Shown piece by piece: positions 58,528 to 64,000 of a stretch of DNA of 64,000 nucleotides. A program made the translations under genes and the position numbers. The notes under the pieces were generated by a model. That model did no database searches. It worked only from the letters and a program-made list of their open reading frames with translations, and had not been told where the DNA came from. The first letter of the stretch is position 1. Each line of letters starts with the position of its first letter. The DNA is from Deltaproteobacteria bacterium. GTDB lineage: Bacteria > Myxococcota_A > Polyangia > Polyangiales > JADJMO01. The stretch covers positions 82,875 to 146,874 of the forward strand of contig JACPFM010000009.1 in the NCBI GenBank assembly GCA_016182965.1, given 5' to 3'.

Positions 58528-59472
58528 TCAGCGGCGGGTCCAGCGCAGGCGTGGATCGAACGTGTCCCGCATGGCCTCGCCCAGCAGCACGGTCGCGCCC
58601 AGTGCGAGCGCGACGAACGCTGCCGGGAAGATGACGAGCCACCACGCACCGGGATGGGCGCGCGCCTGCCCGAGCAGAGCGCCCCAGGCGAGCGGATGCA
58701 CGAAGCCGACGCCGACCACCGCGATGGCCGTCTCGACGACGACCACCGCGCCGACGCCGAACGAGCCGAGCACCACGGCCGACGCCAGCACCGAGGGCAG
58801 CACGTGGCGGGCGAGCAATCGACCGGGGCCGGCGCCGAGCGCGCGGGCGGCGAGCACGTAGTCGAGCTGCATCACCCGCAGCACGTCGGCCCGGACGACC
58901 TGCGCGACCTCCGCCCAGCGCGTGAGCACGACGACGATCAGCAGCGACGCGGCGCTCGGCGCGGGGATCAGCGCCTGCGCGACGAGCACCACGAGCAGGA
59001 GCGGCACGGCCGTCAGGGCCTCGGCGAGGCGTTGCACCAGCACGTCGGTGAAGCCGCGCAGGAACCCGGCGAGCGCGCCGAGCGCGAAGCCGACGGCGGC
59101 CGAGCCGATCGCGGCGGTCACCGCCGGGGCGAGGGTCGGAAAGGATCCGTGGACGAGCGCGACGAGCAGATCGCGCCCGACCGCGTCGGTGCCGAAGGGG
59201 TGCCCGGAGGAGGGCGGCAGCAGCCGCGCGGTCGGATCGCCGACCACCGGCGCGGCGATCCCCGCGTAGATCGCCATCGCGGTCAGGACGACGATGAGCG
59301 CGGTCCCCGCCTGGGCGCGGCGATCGGAGCGCAGCGCCACGCGCCACGACCCCAGCGCCAGGCGCGCCGGATCGCGGAACGCGGCGACCGCGGGATCGAC
59401 GCGCCCGCGCATGCGCTTCGAGCTGGTCGTGATCCAGTCGACGAGCGAGCGGCGCGAGCGCGGCGCGTTCAC
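58528..59472 (-). CDS. peptide ABC transporter permease (OppC/DppC-like)
   Basis: 314 aa from GTG at 59472, overlapping the preceding stop (GTGA). Cytoplasmic start, a span at about 60-78, the hallmark HPFGTDAVGRDLL, four further spans, and the EAA loop motif YVLAARALGAGPGRLLARHVLP. A second gene for the partner permease lies just upstream. Together with the amidase gene it suggests uptake or handling of cell-wall peptides. No ATPase or binding-protein gene is next to it. Confidence 0.85.
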   Translation of the reverse strand: MNAPRSRRSLVDWITTSSKRMRGRVDPAVAAFRDPARLALGSWRVALRSDRRAQAGTALIVVLTAMAIYAGIAAPVVGDPTARLLPPSSGHPFGTDAVGRDLLVALVHGSFPTLAPAVTAAIGSAAVGFALGALAGFLRGFTDVLVQRLAEALTAVPLLLVVLVAQALIPAPSAASLLIVVVLTRWAEVAQVVRADVLRVMQLDYVLAARALGAGPGRLLARHVLPSVLASAVVLGSFGVGAVVVVETAIAVVGVGFVHPLAWGALLGQARAHPGAWWLVIFPAAFVALALGATVLLGEAMRDTFDPRLRWTRR

Positions 59473-60944
59473 GCGTCCTCCGGGTGCTCGGCGAGCAGCG
59501 AGCGGCGGACCCGCGGGTCGTTCCACGCCTGCAGCACGTCGGCGCAGAGCAGGGCGGCGGCGCCGAGGATCGCGGCCATCACGCCGAACGCCATCATCCA
59601 GGGGACGTCGCGGGTCTGCACCGCCGCGATCGCCGCCGGGCCGAGGCCGTCGAGCGCGAGGATCTCCTCGGCGAGCAGCGTCGCCCCGATCATGATCGGG
59701 ATGGTGATCGCGCCGTACGCGAGGACCGGCCCGAGCGCGTTGCGCCCGATGTCGCGCGTCCACACCGAGAACGACGGGAAGCCCATGGCCCGCGCCGTCC
59801 GCACGTGATCCTGCGGGAGCTCCTCGAGCAGCCGCGACCGCAGGTGACGCGAGATCGGCCCGAGCGAAACCAGCGCGAGCGCCATCGCGGCGAACGCGTC
59901 GGTGCGCGCGAGCCGCGGTGCGAGCGAGCGCGCGAGGAGCGCGAGGACGAAGGCGGGCACCGCGTGCGCGACCAGCACCAGCACGCTGGTCGTCCGGTCG
60001 AAGACGCCGCCCCGCCGCGCCGCGGAGAGGACGCCGAGCGGCACCGCGACGAGGTACGCGAGCAGGAGCCCGAACACGGTGCGCGCGAGGGTCAGCGGCG
60101 TCCGTCGCGCCAGGTCGTCGACGACCGGCTGACCGGTCCGCCACGAGGTGCCGAAGCGCTGCGTCACCGCCTGCACGATCCAGCGGCCGAAGCGCGTCTC
60201 GGTGATGCGCGCGGCGACGCGCTCGAGCGTGCCGAACTCGACGTAGTCGGCGCGGTGCACCGCCCAGTACGCGTGGAGCGACGCGTCGTCGCGCACCGAG
60301 ACGCCGGCGTGCCGGAGCGCGGCCGTCGCGAGCTCCTCGAGCATGTCACGCCGCTCCGCCGTGGCGCCGCGGAGCTCGTCGAAGATGGGCCCGAGCACCG
60401 CGGTGTCGGCGTTGCGCAGCTGCCGCGCGTACAGCGGTTCGGCGCGATCGCCGAGGTGGCGGGACAGCGCGCGCCGCACGCTCGACGGGCGCAGATCGAC
60501 CGCGCGATCGTCGAGCACGTGGGCCCAATATCCGGCCGCGCGGATCGGGTCCTCGAGCGAGGTGACGTCCTCGAGGCCCATGCGAAACGCGAGCGGCGCG
60601 AGATCGCGGGCGACGCGCGCGCGCGCGGGCGGATCGAGCTTCTCGAGCGCGGCGACGACGTCTGGCAGCCCGGCGGCCCCGATACGCAGCAGTCGTTGCA
60701 GCTCCTGCTCGCGATCGGCCCCCGTCGAGGTGACCAGCGACTTCACCAGCCGCTCCACGATGCGCGGGCGATCGTCCGGCCGCACGTTCACGATCAGCGG
60801 CAGGTGCCAGAAGCGTCGGTCGAGCTCCTCGCTGCTGACGTCGGGCGGCGGCGGGGCGAGCGAGATCGCCACGAACAGCCCGATCGTGAACAGCAGGAGC
60901 GAGGGCAGCGCCCCGACCATGCGCCGCACGACGAACGAGAACAC
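59469..60944 (-). CDS. peptide ABC transporter permease (OppB-like) with inserted HEAT-like domain
   Basis: 491 aa from GTG at 60944, which overlaps the amidase stop. Span 1 is at about 10-30. A normal OppB then continues with a short loop, but here about 200 residues intervene (31-235), including helix pairs such as LQRLLRIGAAGLPDVVAAL and LDPPARARVARDLAPLAF that look like HEAT repeats. The permease core resumes with FGTSWRTGQPVVDDLARR, TLARTVFGLLLAYLVAVPL and the EAA-like ARAMGFPSFSVWTRDIG. The insertion lies on the periplasmic side and may bind substrate or the amidase. Confidence 0.8.
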   Translation of the reverse strand: MFSFVVRRMVGALPSLLLFTIGLFVAISLAPPPPDVSSEELDRRFWHLPLIVNVRPDDRPRIVERLVKSLVTSTGADREQELQRLLRIGAAGLPDVVAALEKLDPPARARVARDLAPLAFRMGLEDVTSLEDPIRAAGYWAHVLDDRAVDLRPSSVRRALSRHLGDRAEPLYARQLRNADTAVLGPIFDELRGATAERRDMLEELATAALRHAGVSVRDDASLHAYWAVHRADYVEFGTLERVAARITETRFGRWIVQAVTQRFGTSWRTGQPVVDDLARRTPLTLARTVFGLLLAYLVAVPLGVLSAARRGGVFDRTTSVLVLVAHAVPAFVLALLARSLAPRLARTDAFAAMALALVSLGPISRHLRSRLLEELPQDHVRTARAMGFPSFSVWTRDIGRNALGPVLAYGAITIPIMIGATLLAEEILALDGLGPAAIAAVQTRDVPWMMAFGVMAAILGAAALLCADVLQAWNDPRVRRSLLAEHPEDA

Positions 60945-62599
60945 TACTTGCCGTCCCGGTAGGCGCGCAGCGCGTTGACGATCGCGTCGACGACCCGCGC
61001 GCGGTAGTCCGCGCGGCCGAGGTAGGACTCTTCGACGGCGTTGGAGATGAACGAGACCTCCATCAGGACGGCGGGCATCCGCGAGCCGACGAGCACGAAG
61101 AACCCGGCGCCGTGCACGCCGCCGTCGACCACGTCGGCGAAGTCCTTGGTGCCGTGCAGCGAGGCCATCGTCGCCTTCTGCAGGAGCGTGGCGAGGTGAT
61201 GCGAGCGTGTGCCGAGCTCGGCCAGCTTGAGGTCGTCGAGGATGGCGCGGAGCTCGCCGGGGGCGGCCGAGGCGCCGCCGTTCTCGCGCGCGGCGACGCG
61301 CGTGGCCAGATCGTCGCGCGCGGTGTCGAGCACGTAGGTCTCGATGCCCCGCCGCCCCTTCGCCTCGGCGGCGTTGCAGTGGATCGAGAGGAACACGTCG
61401 GCGGCGAACGCGTTGCCGGCGGCGGCGCGCTCCTCGAGCGACACGAACGCGTCGGTCGCGCGGGTGAGCAGCACCTCGGCGCCGAGCTCGCGCGCGACGA
61501 CCGGCGCCGCCGCCTTCGCGAGCGCCAGCGTGACGTCCTTCTCGCGCAGCCCGGTCGGGCCGATCGCGCCGGGATCGGCGCCGCCGTGCCCGGCGTCGAT
61601 CAGCACGCGGCGCAGCGGCCGCGGGCCCGACGCGACGTCGGCCTGCGGCGGCGTGGTGGTCAGGTCGACGACCACGCGGAACGGATCGGGCAGGAAGAAC
61701 ACGCGCCGCCACGCCGGCCGCGCCAGCGAGAGGACCACCGCGGTGCCCCCCTCGACCGCTGTGCCGGTGATCGATTTGGCGTCGGGGATCGGCGCGAGCG
61801 AGCCGCCGAGCAGGAGGCCCTTGCCGCTCTCGATCCTGGTTTCGGAGGTGTCGGCGCCGGCGATGTCGACGCCCTCGAGGCGCACGCGCACGGTGCCGGC
61901 GGACGCCGGTTCGAGCACGTAGGTCGCGGCGCGATCGAGCTCGACCACCACGCGCGCGGAGTCGGCGGTCGTCCAGCGCGACACGCGCACCACGCGGGCA
62001 CGCCCCGTCGCCGTCTTGGTCGGCCCCGCGTCGGGCAGGAGCACGCCCTGGGCGGCGAGCGCGTGATCGAGCTCCTCGAGCACGGCCGGCGGCGGGCGGA
62101 GCTCGGAGACGCGCTCGAGCGCCGCGTCGAGCTCGGCGGCGCACGCCGCGCTCGCGAAGCGACGGCGCGCGACGTACAGCTCGCGGTAGACGACCCGCGG
62201 ATCGTGGGCGATCTCGCCCGCGAGCAGCGCGTGCAGGCGCGCCGGGCGACACGCGTCGGGCAGATCGGCGCGGCCGGCGGCGACCGTCCACCACTCGAGC
62301 GCCCGGCGCGCGTCGTCCTCCGACGTCCCTCCCGAGAGGCGGAACGCGCGCTCGTGCAGCTCGCCGGCGGCGGTCGCCAGGAGCACCCCGCGCGCCGTAC
62401 CGCTCTCGCCGACGGCGAGGGCGCCGAGGCGCTCGGCCTCGAGCGCGAGGCTCTCGCGGCCGATCCGCGGATCGTCGAGGGACCTGCGCGCCTGCTCGAG
62501 CGTGGCCTGATGGGAGGGGGTCGCGGGCGCGCCTTCTCGCGCGTGCTCGCGGCCCGAGCAGGCGGCGAGCAGGGTCAAGAGCGCGAGCGACCGGCGCAT
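60944..62599 (-). CDS. N-acetylmuramoyl-L-alanine amidase lipoprotein (AmiC-like)
   Basis: 551 aa from ATG at 62599. Lipobox LTLLAACSG. Residues about 25-190 are helical repeats; an AMIN-like domain follows (about 195-310; VVRVSRWTTADSARVVVEL, FRVVVDLTTTP), then Amidase_3 (about 330-551) with zinc His in LIDAGHGGADPGA, Glu in REKDVTLALA, His in FLSIHCNAA and the late Glu of VLMEVSFISN. It cleaves the amide between muramic acid and the stem peptide, in division or wall turnover. It is the first gene of an operon with two peptide permeases. Confidence 0.92.
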   Translation of the reverse strand: MRRSLALLTLLAACSGREHAREGAPATPSHQATLEQARRSLDDPRIGRESLALEAERLGALAVGESGTARGVLLATAAGELHERAFRLSGGTSEDDARRALEWWTVAAGRADLPDACRPARLHALLAGEIAHDPRVVYRELYVARRRFASAACAAELDAALERVSELRPPPAVLEELDHALAAQGVLLPDAGPTKTATGRARVVRVSRWTTADSARVVVELDRAATYVLEPASAGTVRVRLEGVDIAGADTSETRIESGKGLLLGGSLAPIPDAKSITGTAVEGGTAVVLSLARPAWRRVFFLPDPFRVVVDLTTTPPQADVASGPRPLRRVLIDAGHGGADPGAIGPTGLREKDVTLALAKAAAPVVARELGAEVLLTRATDAFVSLEERAAAGNAFAADVFLSIHCNAAEAKGRRGIETYVLDTARDDLATRVAARENGGASAAPGELRAILDDLKLAELGTRSHHLATLLQKATMASLHGTKDFADVVDGGVHGAGFFVLVGSRMPAVLMEVSFISNAVEESYLGRADYRARVVDAIVNALRAYRDGK

Positions 62600-62685
62600 C
62601 CCGGGGAATGTCGATCGGACCGCCCCGTGCGTCGAGGCATTGACGTCCCTTGTCACGGGGTTGGGGGCTCGTCGACACTCGGGGC

Positions 62686-63177
62686 GTGCCATCCGAATCC
62701 TCCCCGCCGCAGCCGGCCGTCCTCGTGCCGCCGCTGTACGCCGATCGCGCCTCCGGCCACGAGTACACGAACGCCTTCGAGATGATCGACGCCTACCTCG
62801 CGCGGTTCGCCGAGCTGACCGGCGCGCCCATCGAGCCGCTCGATGCGACCGGCTACACGCAGATCAAGCGGGGGAGCGCGCACATCGGCGTCAACGTCCT
62901 CGAGGACAACGGCGTGCTCATGCTGCTCGCCCCGATCATGGACGTCACGGAGGTCCCCGCCGAAGGCCGCGAGCGCTTCTACCGCAAGCTGCTCGAGCTC
63001 TCGTTCCTCGCGACGAGCGACGCGTCCTTCGCCATCGATGGCAAGAAGGACCTGGTCTACGTGCGAGCCCTGCGGAGGCTGTCGGCGCTCGACTACGAGG
63101 AGCTCGAAGACCTCCTGCAGACGGTGGGCACCATCGCCGACGAGTGGGACGATGAGCTGAAGCGTGAGTTCGGCTGA
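62686..63177 (+). CDS. YbjN/CesT-like protein
   Basis: 163 aa from GTG at 62686 (62650 is possible). The middle (HIGVNVLEDNGVLMLLAPIMDV), then ERFYRKLLELSFLATSDASFAIDGKKDLVYVRALRRL and DYEELEDLLQTVGTIADEWDDEL form the alternating alpha/beta chaperone-like fold of YbjN/type III chaperone-like proteins. These bind partner proteins; the partner is unknown. Its promoter region is shared with the divergent amidase gene. Confidence 0.7.
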   Translation: MPSESSPPQPAVLVPPLYADRASGHEYTNAFEMIDAYLARFAELTGAPIEPLDATGYTQIKRGSAHIGVNVLEDNGVLMLLAPIMDVTEVPAEGRERFYRKLLELSFLATSDASFAIDGKKDLVYVRALRRLSALDYEELEDLLQTVGTIADEWDDELKREFG

Positions 63178-63211
63178 GATTTCCCGGACGATTCCAGGCT
63201 CACGCGAACCA

Positions 63212-63244
63212 CCCCCCGAGAGGTTTGCTCTCACCGCGAGGGGG
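63212..63244 (+). terminator. hairpin after the YbjN/CesT-like gene
   Basis: GAGAG (63218-63222), loop GTTTG, CTCTC (63228-63232), extended by a C-run at 63212-63217 and GGGGG at 63240-63244 across an asymmetric bulge. It starts 35 nt after the stop of the gene. Confidence 0.4.
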
Positions 63245-63298
63245 CTGCTAGACCGTTCTGGCCGTCCATCCGTCTGATGGGCCGTCTGAGTGGAACCC

Positions 63299-64000
63299 AT
63301 GGCGAACTCGTCCTCTCCCGGCTTTCGCACCACCACGCATTCGCCCGAGGAGCTCGAGCGCTTCGCCGCCCTGTTCATCCCGACCTGGGAGCTGCCGCCC
63401 GACGTGGCGGCGGGGCCCGATCCGGGCTTCAGGCCGGTCGCGATCGACGCGGCGACCGTCGCGGCGCTGTCCGGCGACGAGCTCCCCAAGGCCAGGCCCG
63501 CGGCGATCAAGGCGACGATGATGGGGCTCGCCGCGTCGCTCCCCTTGCCCGACCAGAGCGCGCCGGCGGTCCGGTCCGAGCCGCCCCCGCGCGCGACGGC
63601 TCCGGCGGCCCCCGTGATGGCGGCGCCGGCAGCGCCGATCGCGCCGCCGCCGGCGTTCGTCGCCCGCTCCATCGACGAAGACGACCTCGCCCCGCCCAAG
63701 AAGAGCAAGGGCGCGCTCTTCGCCGCGCTCGGTGCGCTGGTCGTGGTCGCCGGCGTCGGCGCGTTCTTCGCCCTGCGCAGCGGCGACGAGCCGCAGCCGG
63801 CGAAGAAAGAGACGGTCACCGAGAAGAAGGCGGCCGATCTCCCCGAGCCCGAGATCGAGAGCAAGCCGGCCACCAAGGTCGCCGCGCCGAAGGACGACGA
63901 GCCCGCGCTGAAGGCCGCTCCGAAAGAGACGGCCGCGCCGAAGGACGAGCCTGCGCCGAAGGCGACGGCGAAGGCCGAGCCGCCCCCGCCTCCGCCCCCG
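63299..64000 (+). CDS. single-span membrane protein with Lys/Pro-rich tail (partial)
   Basis: 234 codons from ATG at 63299 to the window edge with no stop. The cytoplasmic part (MANSSSPGFRTTTHSPEEL) has an Ala/Pro-rich region, one span at about 140-157 (LFAALGALVVVAGVGAFFAL), then a Lys/Glu/Ala/Pro low-complexity stretch, probably periplasmic. The end, Pro-rich, may lead into a TonB-like or peptidoglycan-spanning part that is not visible. Confidence 0.6.
   Translation, partial: MANSSSPGFRTTTHSPEELERFAALFIPTWELPPDVAAGPDPGFRPVAIDAATVAALSGDELPKARPAAIKATMMGLAASLPLPDQSAPAVRSEPPPRATAPAAPVMAAPAAPIAPPPAFVARSIDEDDLAPPKKSKGALFAALGALVVVAGVGAFFALRSGDEPQPAKKETVTEKKAADLPEPEIESKPATKVAAPKDDEPALKAAPKETAAPKDEPAPKATAKAEPPPPPPP

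Noticed and set aside
1..64000. tRNA, rRNA or known riboswitch genes
   Set aside because: No cloverleaf with a standard T-arm motif or conserved rRNA segment was found on reading either strand.

Overview
The window is about 64 kb of very GC-rich DNA from a myxobacterium-like delta-proteobacterium, most likely of the Polyangia/Sorangium-Labilithrix type. The evidence is GTG/TTG starts, long open antisense frames, many lipoproteins with Asp/Gly-rich linkers, a MopE-type metal-binding lipoprotein and a Cys-rich kelch protein with a MYXO-CTERM-like tail. No rRNA, tRNA or CRISPR array was found.

Region 1 (1 to about 27.3 kb) is most of a contractile-tailed prophage whose head genes resemble phage Mu: DUF935 portal, I-type protease/scaffold, T-type capsid, DUF1320 and G-like morphogenesis proteins. 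It has its own small and large terminase, a tail sheath, a tube, a tail-assembly chaperone with a -1 frameshift extension, and a tape measure. The virion operon runs leftward from 20408 off the left edge and starts with a pair of unrecognised genes, then regulators and a ParB-methyltransferase fusion. Five short cargo genes lie inside it on the opposite strand: a membrane-tethered HNH nuclease, a single-span membrane peptide, a zinc-ribbon protein, a lipoprotein and a small acidic protein. They look like lysogeny-expressed morons. A near-identical palindromic element sits 95-97 nt before both the HNH gene and the first gene of the leftward operon, in the same orientation.

A rightward operon (21.1-26.2 kb) holds a putative amidoligase and three AIG2/gamma-glutamylcyclotransferase-like proteins, one with its catalytic Glu changed to Gln, plus small unknown proteins. 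This is the best candidate for an undescribed biochemical system. The right end of the mobile DNA probably lies at about 27.0-27.37 kb, where a PlsC-like acyltransferase gene loses its C-terminal part. No integrase, transposase, repressor or lysis gene is visible, so these presumably lie left of the window.

Region 2 (27.4-64 kb) is host chromosome. It has two Uma2 (DUF820) nucleases, the MopE-like lipoprotein, a TerB-like protein, an acyl-CoA synthetase, a serine hydrolase, an FGE-like protein, an M2 metallopeptidase lipoprotein, a PrsW-like intramembrane protease, and a tandemly duplicated two-gene module (S41/PDZ-like secreted protein plus lipoprotein). These are followed by the kelch/MYXO-CTERM protein, a GT-C-like membrane protein, a membrane spermidine-synthase-like protein, a CAP-domain protein and a thioredoxin-rhodanese fusion. 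Next come a leftward operon of N-acetylmuramoyl-L-alanine amidase with two peptide-type ABC permeases (probably muropeptide handling), a YbjN/CesT-like protein and a partial single-span membrane protein at the right edge.
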